Assembly (NCBI RefSeq): GCF_001039355.2
Contig: NW_019774659.1
Location: 133,720 to 197,719, forward strand
From: Lingula anatina
Taxonomy: Eukaryota > Brachiopoda > Lingulata > Lingulida > Lingulidae
Length of the DNA: 64,000 bases
Reading direction: 5' to 3'
Position 1 is the stretch's first letter. Every line of letters begins with the position of its first letter. The notes under the pieces were generated by a model, which was not told where the DNA came from, did no database searches, and was given only the letters and a program-made list of their open reading frames with translations. This document shows, piece after piece, positions 1 to 12,764 of this stretch. A program made the translations under genes and the position numbers.

Positions 1-170
1 CTTTACGGGTAAATTTCGCTCTCACCACAAACAGGATAACGCAGTAAAAGCTTATAGCTTGATTTGAAGCAGCGTTGTATATTTAATTGTATCTGAGATA
101 AAACGATAAAACGATACTGATAGGTAATACATGTACTTAGTATTGTGCAAATCAAGAGGTGCTGACAGAG

Positions 171-1535
171 GAAGTTTAATGATCGTTTTGAAATGCTAAG
201 TATAAGAAAAACAATATATCTGGAGTATTTATAGGCTGGACATATTCTAAAATATCATATTGCTTTTAAAAACACTATAATGCCTTCAGAAACGTAACTT
301 AAATGAACATTAAACGTCCATTTTCCATAAATGCAGATTTCCACTTAACACGTAAAATACATTTTATCTCGAATTTGACTGAACATAGGAAGAAAACGAT
401 TTAATTATTTAGCCTTTGAGGTGTTTATGTTCAACGTTTACCACAAATGGAAGCTTTTTGGCTCAATCACTTCATTAAAGATGCGACATCTTAGAGACTT
501 CCATCATATTTTTTCTCAGCTCCCAAACATTTATTAAAGTCGAGGTCGTTGAAATTAAATTTAGCTACTCGTATATCACAACATATGTATCATAACAGAG
601 TAACTGAGGGGAGAACAAATAATTTACTCCCAACGCATTTCTTTCAATAGCTCTTACAGCACCCTGAAAGAGCTTGATCAAATATAGAATTGTTCAGAAA
701 TCGAAACAAAAAGGAATAGGGTGACTAGGAATAAGATAGAAATTAAAAAATAAAAAGCCGGAAAACTTTCATATGCAAACCGTTAGATTACGGCCAACCT
801 GGACGTAGGCACTCATCAGACTGATGTGAATAGATGTTGTTGCTCACTGACCGCTAACTAAATAGCAAACGGTAGGAAAGTTTATCGGCTTGTGTTTGGT
901 AAGTTTTATGAAGTAAAGAAATTTTGGAAGAGACATCTGATCACGAGGGAGTAAATAAGGAAGGGTTTTCATAGGCTCTTCATATCTTTAAACACCATAT
1001 TGTTTTTAAAAATATTATAATGATGCCAGTCAGTGGATTTAAATGAAAATTAAATACTGATTTCCCGTAAATACAGCATTTCATTTGACACGTGTAATAA
1101 ATAAAATCTCGCATTTGATAGAATGTGGGGAAAGTCATTTAATTATTTAGGCCTTTAAGGTTTTATGCTCAACGTTTGCGACAAATAGATGCTGTCAGCT
1201 GGCTCAACCATTTCATTAAATATGCGACGTCTGTCCTATTGCCATCATATTTTACCTCAACTCCCAAACACTAATTAAAATCTTAAGATAAATCAGAATG
1301 CCTTGACAAAAACAGAAATCGCAACATATGGCCTTTGAAAGTAGATTTTGCTCATCGTGAAGCATCATGGAGTGAATGAGAGACAGGCAAATAATTAACC
1401 CTTATGATAATAATAATAACTAGCAACTTAGTCTATAGCTCAGGCAAAAACCATAAAACAGCTTGAACGAGTAAAGGATTTGTCAGAAATAGAAACAGAA
1501 ATTATGATTAAGAATAAAATAGATATTAAAAGAAG
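171..1535. repeat. Two diverged direct repeats, offset about 740 bp
   Basis: About 171-760 and about 910-1535 align in order: a 'cataTTG...TTTTTAAAAA' start, 'TTAATTATTTAG', 'TTCAACGTTT', 'GGCTCAA', 'CATTTCATTAAA', 'CTCCCAAACA' and a purine-rich end. Indels are common, so the duplication is old. Part of about 1740-2110 may be a third, more decayed copy. No coding potential is seen here. Confidence 0.6.
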
Positions 1536-2109
1536 CAAACTGTCTTCGATGTACCTGCTACCCTTGTACTGGTTTTTATTCTCCCCCCAATCTATTCAGC
1601 TACAGGTAGTTGTTTTTAAGTCACTGTGTTTTACTGATTAAAGTATATTTATAATGTACTATTAAGAGCAAGAAGGACGGACACTCCTTACACGTTCCCA
1701 GAGGAACTTTCAAATTATGGCTCTATTGTATTTACTCGGCAGTTCTGTAAAAATCAGTTTTATTAGTTAATTCTTTTGAAAAATATTTTGATTTGTGACA
1801 TTTCATTTAAATATCTGCAATTTTCACTGATAAATGAAAAGGAAGTTCTAAAAGTATTACAAAATAATCCATAATGCTATTTTTCTAAAAATTTTAATCT
1901 TGAAATAAGATAATCCATAAGAAACCGATTTAATTTTTCAGGCAATGAGGATATTTTGGGGATATCTTCAAATTCAAATATCCTGCTCATTCACATAACG
2001 CAATGTCAATGCTAATTAACCTTAATTTTACCTCAACAACGGTCAAGAACCTTCAAATTTAACACAATGCACTGTTGAAACCAAAACTAGTTAAGTCTGT
2101 CTTTGAATT

Positions 2110-3245
2110 AAGGTTTTGCTACATAACGGAGAGACTGAGGTGTGGGGTGTAAGTAACTACTCATACTAGTGTTTTTGCATTTTTACCTGCTCTTTCTTTT
2201 TTATTCAATTCCCGCATTCGAATTCAGTTTCATCTTTAATGGTTATGTGTGCATTGTGAAAACACCCCATTTCCACTCTCAGAATTGTGAGAAAAGACTG
2301 CCCCATCTCTGAATTGGTATTTGCAGGGGGTGATGTCCAATTTTTCTCTAATGTCCTACATGCGTTGATGAAAATTACAGTAAATCTGTTTAATTCAACG
2401 CGCAAGTATAATATACATACATTGTTCCCAAACCCAATCTACTCAGTTTACTGAATTATTAACAAACTGAGATAAAGGTGTGTCAATAGAATACGGTGAC
2501 TTATAATTACTTTTCCCTAAAAATCAACAAAAATAAAACTGCATTCACACATGAAAAGTTTTGATGAATCTACGAGGTGAACAAAACCAATTAACAGTAC
2601 AACTGTTCAACAAAGTTCAAATACATTTCTCCCTCACCCCCAAAAAGGTTAAAGCAGCAATTCGTTTTTAACACATAAATTAGTTTATTAGAATCATAAA
2701 TAGTATACAGATGGCAAATAGTATACAGATGGCAAATTGATTTAAGCTTTATGTGCTAATCTTAAGATAACGTCATAAAAGAGAAAAGAAAAGAAAAAAA
2801 TGTTTATGATAAAAACTGAAATAATAATTTTGAAAATTAGTTAATTACAGGGGGGTGGAGGGCCTGGCACATCGGAGGGCAGCTGTAGGAGGAGATAGGC
2901 AGTGGGAAGGAATCAACCCGAGGGCGGTCGATTGGATAATTCATATATGAAGTCACACATTGTCTATTAGAGTTTAATTTTATCTTATTGCGTTCTGAAG
3001 TTAATTCAGTCATCTCCGAGTATATTTTAGATTGCTTTATAGAAATTACAATAATTCGTCTTTTTAAGGGGGCATCGAAAGAAGAAATATCGTCGAGTTT
3101 CAGCCTTACCACATAGACAGTTAAGAGTGTTTAAAGATAGCCAAATATGCTTATAAAGTTGAGACCTGAATGAAAGGTCTATGCGAGCCCGATTAAGATG
3201 CATTTCTTATATCCTAGCAAGCCTTTAAGTGATCATAGATCGGGA
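2110..3245. other. Non-coding stretch, no gene recognised
   Basis: AT-rich sequence with only short chance reading frames. A small perfect tandem repeat of 'aatagtatacagatggca' type occurs at about 2699-2738. The part from about 2840 to 3245 may be the 3' tail of the retrotransposon fragment that follows, but I see no poly(A) run that would prove it. Confidence 0.4.
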
Positions 3246-3686
3246 TCAAGAGAAAAGTTCAGTTTTGAGAGAATACTTGAGTAATGCAACACTTGGGCTC
3301 TTCTGCTCTAAATTAAGACTGTTCCGTGAAGGCATAAGGAAGTATTCAGGGGCTTTATAAGTTAATTTGGCAGGGGTTATGTAGTCTCTAACAAATTGTC
3401 CAGCGTGTGAAGCAGATGGATTTCTAAAAGATGGGAAATATTCAGTAAGGTACGGAGGAGCAAGATTATGGTGAATTGAGAACATTATTTTTTTGGCATG
3501 CATTATACTTTGGTCTTTAAGTGTTGTCCAGTTCATTTGCATTAGTACCTTGGATGTATCAGAACCAGGCAAAGCACCCAGGACAAGTAAACCCGATTGG
3601 TAGTGAATCGAAGGGAGTTTTGAGAGGTTTCTTATGCTCGCTGAATGGTAGAGAACATCACAAGTAATCACTGAGAGATAAGACAT
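3246..3686 (-). pseudogene. Non-LTR retrotransposon ORF2 C-terminal fragment
   Basis: A 146-codon minus-strand frame resembles the region just after the reverse transcriptase of CR1/L2/Jockey-type elements: Q-S-G-L-L-V-L-G-A in place of the usual Q-N-R-A-A-R-x-I-x-G, then M-N-W-T-T-L-K-D-Q, then H-N-L-A-P-P-Y-L-T-E. This is the conserved tail of such polymerases, not the catalytic part; no Y-x-D-D motif or endonuclease is present. Upstream residues are no longer recognisable, so the copy is 5'-truncated and decayed. Clade assignment is not possible from this piece. Confidence 0.6.
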
Positions 3687-4582
3687 ATGCGTTGTATAAA
3701 ATATTAATGAGCTTATGAGAAATTAAGGGGTGTAAGGCCTTTTAGGCTTTAGAAGCTACATGTATGCTTATAAACGATGGGATAATACGCTTCAATTCCC
3801 GAAATGTTTCGATTCCTTTGATGTAAGTGACAGTTACTGCTCATGTTTGTGAAGTGATGTTGATGTTTGGATGTTGATGCATGGAAACCACGAGCGTCAC
3901 ATTGAAATTACCATCAATAGAAAACATCTGAAGACAGGAATCAGTCGTTCAGTTTTCAATATTTTAAAATGCTTTACCCCACAGAACCTACACCCCACCT
4001 GTATTATGTTTTTCTAATAAAAAATGCAAATGTGAATTCCTGTCATGATAATAGGTTCTTCCGCCAAGCATAGGCGGCAGTGATATGACCAATTTAATGA
4101 TGTTCTCAGGACTCCAGTTTAGCATTTAAGGTGCAAAATGTTGTTGTTTGTGGTCATACGTCTACACCCCCAATCCATTCAGCACCCCGAATCGTCTGCA
4201 ACGCCATAAACTGTTATCTGCATCAGGTTCTCTCTATCTTTATGCTTTCCGCAAAAACATCTCATAATTAAATATCAGTTATTAATAGGTGATCCCGCAT
4301 GTGTGAGAATAACTAGAAGTGTTTAAAAGCACTGCTTTATGTATTGCACCCAACAGAATGCTGAACACCTGGTATTGGGAGACCTATCTTTATACTTTAC
4401 AGACTGTCACTTCAGAATTAATTAAAAGGTAATATTTATCCGATTCCTTCGAAATTGATATATATCTAAAAATGTAAAATCCATTCGAAATTATTTACGT
4501 TTATGTCAGATAATGTATGTCATTTAACATGTTGTCTGTGTCATTTCTTCCTTGTCTCCCGGGTGCATGGGAGTAAGCAAAT
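3687..4582. other. Gene 1 3' flank
   Basis: No gene seen. From about 4500 the sequence matches the 3' flanks of genes 2-4 (CATTTAACATG, then a pyrimidine-rich GTCTCC block), marking the left limit of the recognisable tandem unit. I find no clear AATAAA on the minus strand here. Confidence 0.4.
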
Positions 4583-7500
4583 TTATGGACACAGAAAACG
4601 AACTTCGTAGTCGTAGCAATATTGCCCAATCGGTTGGTCGCTGTTGACGCAGGCGAACCCTTCAGAGGGCGTGCACTTTACTCTGATCACCTGATGAGTC
4701 TGATCCCATGGCTGATTGGTTCCTCTGACACGGCACTGTATGTCAATGGGTTCATTACTGGAGCACTTGAAAAAGGAAAGAAGACGCCTTTATTACCATC
4801 TGTCATATTTTTGTCACAATCATAATAAGGGTGTCACTGTCTTTTGGAAATTGTACGCACGATTCCTCGCCCAAAGATACACAGCGTCTAAAAGTGGTTA
4901 ATTAAAAGTAAAAAACTTAAAGTCATAATAACTCTTCGTTTTGACCAAAAATTGGATTTTCCTGGAGTAAACGGCAATTTTCCCGTACTTACCAATGGTC
5001 AACGACCCCATTCCTGCATTCAAAGTTACTCAAGTATTTTTTTCCTAAACGCTTGGTTTTTTGTTAAAATCTCTTAAGATTTTAACTGACGGGGGCCTAT
5101 CTGATATTGCATAGTCACGCGATATCGAGCGGGGTTTTCTGGTGACCCACTTAAAACCGCGGGAAAAGCAGACAACAACAATGCTTTATTACAATAAAAT
5201 AAGATTCATACGATATAATCGTCTTATTGCTCAAAATGCATTAATATCTACAATGTGTGCAGTTCTGGGCCTTTTATATCCGACGCACTGTACAAAAACT
5301 CGCAACTTACGTCTGAGGATTGTACCATGCGCCTGCTATATCTTATCCCGCCAAATGTTATTTGGTCTCGAATGAACGCGAGAATCCGCGTGACACGCCA
5401 AAGTCCTTGGCAACGGTTGCCTTAACGACCGGGAAGAAAGGCACCTTTTGACAAGCACATTTCTCAATTTTACTTCAATAACAGCCGTTTTAGTGATGAA
5501 ATGCGATATAATATATTTCCATGCGTTGTTTAGAATGTATTTCTTGTGGAATTTTGAATCTCAAAGGAAGAGTTATTATTGCTTTAAGTTAAAGTCGAAT
5601 TGTTTTTCTGGATACCAATGTAGAATACTACTTCACCCGACGCAATGTGTTTATTTTTATTATTTTTTATATCCGTAATAAAGTATGTTTCCTGAAATGA
5701 AGAAGCGTTCAGTACGATTCGATGGCAACCTGCGTGTAAGGACCGATCCACGTTTGTTAATAATTACTAAGTACTCGATTTTAACAATATTATAATAAAT
5801 CGTGTGCATATCTAAGTCAATGTTTTGTTCTTGTGGTCAATGACAATTTCAAATAGGAAAAATTGACGGAGTAATTGTACTCTGAAATATGAGACAAATC
5901 CCACGTCTTTTAAAACATGTAAACTGCCCTTCTTTGAGTAAAGAATGCACATTGTTGGCATAAAGTTCCCGCCCACTTCATCCTTTTTTATCGAAAACTA
6001 AAGGTATATATAACATATACGACAAATATTTGAAGCTAAAAACTACCACTTCAGCTATGCTGTCCCAAAGTTTGTCAAATTTTCATCTTTTTTGGAATGT
6101 AAATATGGACACCGAATATTCGATAAAATTATTGAAACTACCACAATAATGCTTAATTGCGCTCTGTTTAAACATTTTTTATACATAAACATGATTTCAC
6201 GTTTTGGGAATTAGGCAACAATACCTGCCAGTTTCAAGGATCAAATTAAAGACTATACCGAGCAAACACAGAACCTTAATATATAACCAAAGAACGTAAC
6301 GGTAACGTTTTGAAACGTTCTGTTTGCTGGGTAATACCTACCGGATTATGTCCCGTTGGTCCCACGAGTTCATAGTCTCCACTACCGCCTTGGCTGTCTC
6401 TGTCTAACCAAGATGTCCACGTTGCGCAAGAACATGAGCTACAGGTGCCTGTGAGTTTAGTTATAAAAGGAGGTGCAGTAAGGACTGGAATTTATTTCAG
6501 ATTCGTGAAAGGCTACATGGCTATAAATAAACTATTAAGCTGTCGTAGCTCCTGAAAACACAAATTACCAGGAGTTGAGTAAAGGAGTAAAAGGACTAGT
6601 ATTAAATCTCAGTGGACCAGCGAAAGATGGTGTGGGTCTACGTGGTGCACTTACTCTGTCCACATTCGACGGTTTGTAAGGCGACTTACATATGGTTGGG
6701 CACTTGAACTGCACCTCGTAATCCTGGCAGGTCCCCCCGTTGACTGCTGTAGTACAAACCAAGCCATTCTCCCAGCTACAGTCATAGTTGGTATTGTACG
6801 TGTCTCCAGTGTCGTAATAATGGTCTTGATTCACTACATCGCGACAATGGGCGCACATTGGGCGACTGCCATTGCAAAGGTTGACGCCGTCGCCCTGAAA
6901 AAGAGATCATATCTAAGTTGTAAATAATACAACCTTAGTATATCCTTTATGAATACAATGAACAAAGATATTTTATGAATAGACCAAGCACAAAAATGAT
7001 AAGAAGCAGGCGACAGCAGCATTAAATACACATGGTCATCACATATGGCTACACTTACCCTGAAAGATGAAACTTTTTCCCAGTCGCCAGTGCCGCTAGG
7101 ATCATCACGATCTAAGTAGTTTGTCCATGTTCCAGCTGAGTAATAATAGAGGAACTCAAAATGAAGATATGTATAATATCCAGATAACCGATGCTTGCAA
7201 CCATTTTTGACATAGTAATAAGATTATGATAACAATGATATAATTACGCCCTCGTACAACCATACAATATATATATCTATATATATATATATATTGTAAC
7301 GTACACCTAAATATAAAATATTTTCCATAGCACTTACACGTTGATGGGCACAAGTATTGTATCTCATAGTCATTGCAGGATAAGTCGGGCTGCTGGGAGT
7401 TGACACACGCCAGACCTTTGGTGGGTAAACAGTGAATCGCCAATATATCTGGAGCAGTTCCAGACCAGCGCGTGAACGTGCTGGTTGATCCCCTCACGCG

Positions 7501-8194
7501 ACACTGTGCTCCGATGGGTTTACATCCGCCACAGACGTAACCTAGTCTCTTAATAAACATGGTATATTCATGTGTGCATTTTTCCATTTTCTCATTTCAC
7601 AGAAAGCCAGACAAAGCCTAACCTCTCTCTCTCTCTCGTTTTGTTCTTTCTTAATTGCCACAAATATCTCTACATTTAAATTTACTCGTTTATTTATTCA
7701 TTTATTGTTTTTTTTGCAGAGAATTGCCCACCGAGAACTCGTCGAGTTATTTCCATGTAATAGTCGTCCATATATTCAACTAACCAGCTGAAATGACCAG
7801 TAATTTTTATCACCTTTTGTTCATACAGAGTTTCATGATCCCCGTCACCACTAGGGTTGTCTCGATCATACCAAGTGGTCCAATAGTGCCCTGAAAAGGA
7901 AATATACCCCAAGACGTAAAATCGTCTCAGAGTTTTGGTTCAGAGAATATCACGGTAATAATTCTTTAATTGCTGGCATTTCCCAGAAAATATTTTAGCT
8001 ACACAATGGTCTTACGCGCATTCTTTGACTTATAGCAACAAAACTTTTTTGTCACACGTGTTATCGATCAACACAGGACATGAAATTATGAAAATATATA
8101 TGTAGATGTACGGGATATAAACAAAGCAAGCTGTCTTACCTTGTATAGAATTCAAAGTCAGCAAACAAGAAAAAACAAATAGCACCGAATTCAT
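4583..8194 (-). CDS. Gene 1: secreted triple-WxxW-domain protein (304 aa)
   Basis: Coding exons in transcript order are 8140-8194, 7814-7890, 7338-7548, 7059-7135, 6690-6894, 6342-6448 and 4583-4765, summing to 915 bp with TAA at 4583-4585. Exon 1 encodes a signal peptide (MNSVLFVFSCLLTLNSIQG). Exons 2+3, 4+5 and 6+7 each form one Mucin2_WxxW domain. Domain 1 has W-T-T-W-Y-D-R-D-N-P and seven cysteines in its second exon; domain 2 has W-T-N-Y; domain 3 has W-T-S-W preceded by a four-cysteine C-T-C-S-S-C-S-C linker. Every junction has GT/AG, with phases 1-0-1-0-1-0. The exon 7 acceptor is a pyrimidine tract ending CAAG. Intron 6 is the longest, about 1.6 kb. The family occurs as CysD modules in gel-forming mucins and in CILP; a role in mucus or extracellular matrix is inferred. 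Domain 2 carries an unusual D-V-V-N-Q-D stretch where genes 2-4 have D-R-V-S-Y-L. Confidence 0.86.
4766..6341 (-). other. Gene 1 intron 6 (1.6 kb)
   Basis: Intron between the two exons of domain 3. It aligns in patches with the equivalent introns of genes 2-4, for example the GTATA/TAAACAATTTATACGACAAATAT region. Short reading frames inside it share no recognisable family. Confidence 0.55.
7262..7295. repeat. TA microsatellite in gene 1 intron 3
   Basis: An interrupted (TA)n tract close to the exon 3 donor; not present at this length in the paralogous introns. Confidence 0.7.
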
Positions 8195-8450
8195 GTTATG
8201 CCTGAAAAGCGTAGCAATAACCAGGCTGAAAGGCAATTTAATATGGCATGTCGCTATTATCATCATATAACTGTTTTGTGAATTTATAGATTCAAAACAT
8301 AAAACAATATTTTTGGAAATGCTTTCCTCCACTATACAATAACTAAAATAAAGGCATTAGAAATGATAACCAATTTATCCAAATATTACAACAAATACCA
8401 CGTACTGTTTACTATTAAATTGTAAATTGGTAAACTCTTCATTACCTCAC

Positions 8451-8551
8451 CTCTATGGTGCAGCCACGTCGAGGTTCCAATGAAGGATGAGTTTGATCCA
8501 GGTCTAACAGCGTCTTCTGACGAATTATCTAAGACAACGCCAATTTATATA
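8451..8551 (-). promoter_or_regulatory. Gene 1 TATA box and 5' non-coding exon
   Basis: On the minus strand TATATAAAT lies at 8543-8551. About 30 nt downstream a transcript start would give a non-coding exon ending at 8451 with donor GAG|GTGAGG. Its partner acceptor CTTTTCAG ends at 8202, seven bases before the ATG. The block from TATA to donor is strongly conserved in genes 2-4. The transcription start itself is inferred, not seen. Confidence 0.7.
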
Positions 8552-8559
8552 CGTACACG

Positions 8560-10615
8560 GCGCGTACAATGAATATTTGGGTGTGAAAACCCTCCTTACC
8601 AATTGAAAAACAATTCAGGCCAATTTGAATTAAAAAGACGTGATTTTATTTATTACGGTCGAAACCTATTCACCAGAACGCAATTAATCTTAATTTATAA
8701 GATCCTTTCTTTGACAAACATTAAATTGTGTAAATATCTATGCAAAAGAACAAATAACACGTCATACCCTGGATATCAGTTGCCTTAAAAGACAAAATCA
8801 TCTTCCTATCCATATTTTGTTGGTTGTCGGTCTATTTGACCCTGTGTCCTGGGGAAAAAATCAGGTCTATTAATCAAATGGCCAATGTTCGTCATTTGTT
8901 AGTATCTAAGTGTTTTTGCCAATTCAATTCTACTTTTATATTGTTAGCTGTTTGTGGTAATTAATTAGATTTAAAAAACAAATTATAAATGAAATAAATT
9001 ATCTATGGGGTTGGTTGCTATTTGCAAGCAAACGACATTAGTATAGAAATCAATGAATCAATTTCTAATCAATCACAACCCTTGAGCTTTTGAATAGTGT
9101 GCGTGAATTGGCGGGATCTTTGGGGATTACAAGTTGATCAAGTGAAAGTGGGGATTTCCTTACAAACCACTTTGCAAACGCATGTTTAGAATTGGCTATC
9201 TTGAGATGAGGAGTAACGGGGTTTATTGAAATGTGATTGGCTCGTCGAGATGTAATGTTTGTCGGTAGATTCCATAGCCACCACGAAACCCAGGGTGCAG
9301 ACTATTAGTATACTTTGACATTTCTGCACTCGTTATAGACGTGAGAAAGATAACCATCAATATTGCAGGTATTGAATATAGGCAATCTCAAAAAAAAAAA
9401 AAAAAAAACTACCCATGATTTCGAAATGGTTTCTTTTTTAATAATGGTTTTACTCCGACTTTACTTTGCTCCGTTACATATTAAACGTGGTGATCTACAG
9501 ACTATGATTGTACATTCTTATATTATAAAGACGGTGATGCTTATCAAAGTAGAGAACACAAACATTGAGACAAAAGCACCGAAACCGTGGATTCCCCATA
9601 AAGGGGATATACGTAATCATTTAAATAGAAATTCCGGGTATATTTAGTATTTTGATAATATAGCAAAGTGTTTTCTTCTGTTGCTACAAGAAACCAAGCA
9701 ACTTGAAAAAAACGCACATCCATAATGTGTCACTGACATAACCAACTGCTTGAAATTAGAATGAATTGTGTACATTGTCAACGTAACGTGCATGTAACAT
9801 ACCATTAAGGTGTTTAATACCTTCGTTGTGATTCATAATAAAACACATTAACACAGCTGCACTAGATGGAAACTTTTAACTATTTTCTAATCCGTCCCGT
9901 AGTGCATAATTTATGATAAATTCCTTATTTTATTATTATTAATCAAGCATCGTTTCAGACATAAGAGCATTCCTCCATCTTGCCACATGATGCTGTGAAT
10001 GCACCTTGTGAAAAGGAATAGTCTCAGCTGATATTTCTGACCATGCAGTAAATCTGTTTTGCTCACGTTACAGGTGAATTCGGCTATTCTATTATTTCAC
10101 CTCACATTTTTTTAATAAGAGTCAACAAATCTTTCCACAATCTTAATACTTTTAGGCATAAGGAGCTTGATCTCATTTTATGAAAATATCTCAACAAGTG
10201 TTGTTTTTCTGTTGCTACAAGGAACGCAGAGAAGTCAAGAGAACGCTAATCACTATTACTTCAAGGACATGAACAACTACTTGAAATTAGAATGAAAGGT
10301 CAATATTGACAATGTGACGTACCAGGAGTATATCATTAAGGTATTTTAGTACGACAGAGCAATTAATGTTAAATGTTTCCTCATTGTACCAATTAGAAGA
10401 AGGAAGCGTGGCGTTGAGGGCATATACTTAGTTACCTTTGCTTCCGAAAGATTATTTTTACAATAAATTGCTCTCATTGTCATGATAGATAAACCATGCT
10501 ATATGATCTACTGGCCGGCAAAGGTGTTTAATATTGCAGAAAAATACATTCTGAATATCATGTGAGAATGCAATATGTTGAATATATACAAACAGTCGAC
10601 TTAAAGGTTTATCTT
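8560..10615. repeat. Gene 1/gene 2 spacer, first part, with spacer modules a and b
   Basis: Non-coding. 8590-9300 is the upstream block shared by genes 1-4 (AATTAAAAAGACGT, CTTTCTTTGACAAAC). A poly(A) run lies at about 9390-9408. From about 9665 and again from about 10197 the same module begins with 'CTGTTGCTACAA', then 'CATCCATAATG' or a relative, then 'AACTACTTGAAATTAGAATGA', then a 'CATTAAGGT' segment. A third copy (c) lies after the foldback element at about 13256-13590. Confidence 0.55.
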
Positions 10616-12764
10616 AAGGCTGGGTCACACTGCGCTTGCGACCTTTTTGCAACCTTTTTGCAACCACAAAATCTGGCGGTCGCTTGCGATCACTTTGCAA
10701 GCTAATTAAGAAGCTGTGGCCAATTTTGATCGGCAAGCAGTCGCAAACCGGGTGCAACAAGGTTGCAGTATGGTATCTGCAATCTACTATAGGCCATCTT
10801 CAAGTTGTAGGTTACCAGTCGCACACTGTTTGCCGAGCGATACACAACCTGTCTGCAACCACTCGGTGACCGAAAACCGGTTGCAGGACTGTAGCAATCG
10901 CTTGTCAACTGGTAGCAGCAAGGTCGCTCAGGACATATATGTTGCCAACTTGTGACAGTAGCTGCTTTCCCATAAATTCCCCTCTCAAAAGACAAAAATG
11001 TTGTAGTAAAACGACTCCTTTTCAAAAAGACGGGACTGCTATAATCATTGACTTTGTTTACGTAAGAAGTAAAACGAGTAAAAGAACTCGAAAATACTGG
11101 GTGAACCCAAGGATTGCAAGACGCCCCTTGTAAGGCGCTTACAAACATTTGATGAAAGAACTTCGACTTGAAAATCAGGAAGTTTTCCTTTCCTTCCTAA
11201 AAATAGAATTAATAATGTTTTGTGAACTTTTGAAAAGACTACACCCTTACCTAACGAAACCAGTGCTGCAATAAAAACATAAACTTGAAAACGTTTTAAT
11301 CCTTATTAAACTCATAATACTCCTCAATATTTTCTTGTTCACATACTTGGTCTCTTTGAGGTCGCAAGGCCTGTGCAATTACGGTCACACTGAACAAAAA
11401 ACCTCTTTGCGACTTGCAACTGTCACCGGTTGCAAAAAGGTCGGCGACCGGTTGCAACAACTCGCAAAGTGGTTTCCAAATGAACGCTGGGTTAATATCC
11501 GGTTGCGCCGGTTTTCGGTGCAGCACCGATAACCTCCTGGCGACCGAAAAACCTACTTGTGGTATCCAACCGGTTGCTAACAGGTCGCCGACTGCTTTGC
11601 AACTGATTTGCAACCGAATGTGTGGTTTTCCCTTTGTCTTTTTATCCTAGGCGTTTGCCGCTTACAATACAACGTAATTAAATCGTGACAAGTCATGCGC
11701 ATCGTGTACTTTTTACACTCTCACCCTTGTAGTGAGGATACCAAGCACTGGGAAGATGTTAAATTGTTTGTGTTGAAACTATTTTTATTTAAGTCTATTG
11801 GACACATTTTACGATTTGTTCAATTATTTGTGGATAATTTTGATGTTGAAATTATGTAATTAAATAGCAGTTATACCTTGCTGATTAAATTGCTTTTATT
11901 TTCCGTTTTCTCTGCATTCGTGTATTTGTTTCATTGTGTATTTGTTTCTCTGACAATATGGCTTTGAAAATTTTTTAAATAACATACAGCGATATATAAT
12001 TGAGGTTTTCGGCATTTAACCTATGATTTTCGCAAAATGATAAAATAAATAAACGTAGCGTCAAAAAATCTTAAATTGCTTTTATCATCACATTTTTTTT
12101 TTTTTTTTTTTGGTTTCGTAGGTGTGAAATACCTGGTATATGAAAGCCTTGGCAACTGGTATAAAATATTGCCAACAACTGCAATTTATGTTTTTTTTTT
12201 TCTAAAATATTATAATTTGTGACCTTGATATTTAGAAGGCTTACATAACAAATTATGAAAAAGAATTTGCCCAAATAGACCACCATCCTACGCCTATTTT
12301 ATTGCAGTCGCTTGCAACCTTCCTGCGACATATTTTCGAACGCCTGCGATCGGTAAAAGACCTGTTTGCGACCAAGATACTAAAGACCGTCAATCGACCA
12401 TGAAGTTACAGCTGCAACCTTCTGGCGACCTGCTGCCGACTACTTGCGATTGGTAAAAAACTTGTAAGCGACCAGTCGACTAAATACGGTCAATCGACCG
12501 TGCAGTTGCAAATGGTATGCTACTGGTTATAGCAACCTACTGACAACCAAGAAGAGACCGATAGGCAACCTTTAGGATACCGATAATTTTCATCTTTAGT
12601 CGCACTGGTTGTCGGTGCAGAAAAAATGGCCTTCGTGTGTCACCGATCGCAGGCGACCTGTTAGCAACCTTATGCGACCATTTTAAAACCTATGGCAACC
12701 TCCTTGCGACTGAGGTTGCAAAGAGGTTGCCAAAAGGTTGCAAGCGCAGTGTGACCCAGGCTTT
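10616..12764. mobile_element. GTTGC-rich foldback transposon, about 2.15 kb
   Basis: Ends are near-perfect inverted repeats: AAGGCTGGGTCACACTGCGC at the left, and the complement of GCGCAGTGTGACCCAGGCTT at the right. Both arms (about 10616-10960 and 12300-12764) are packed with degenerate GTTGC/GCAACC/GCGACC words, and a third such block lies at about 11340-11620. The middle is AT-rich with no transposase, so the element is non-autonomous. The orthologous spacer after gene 3 (about 31015-31045) reads straight through as an empty site. A short target duplication like TTTAT is possible but not certain. Confidence 0.75.

Noticed and set aside
2837-3112. 91-codon minus-strand frame beside the retrotransposon fragment
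   Set aside because: No recognisable motif; possibly retrotransposon 3' UTR, but nothing supports a protein.
4622-4901. Plus-strand frames opposite the last exons, recurring at 22044, 32859, 49463 and 56518
   Set aside because: They are antisense shadows of exon 7; the minus strand shows conserved cysteines, splice sites and a stop.
5142-5678. Two plus-strand frames of about 76 codons in gene 1 intron 6
   Set aside because: No start context, no homologous frame in the paralogous introns, and composition typical of intron.
10636-11148. Open frames on both strands in the left arm of the foldback element
   Set aside because: The frames arise from GTTGC/GCAACC words that avoid stops; no transposase motifs are visible and the frames overlap on opposite strands.
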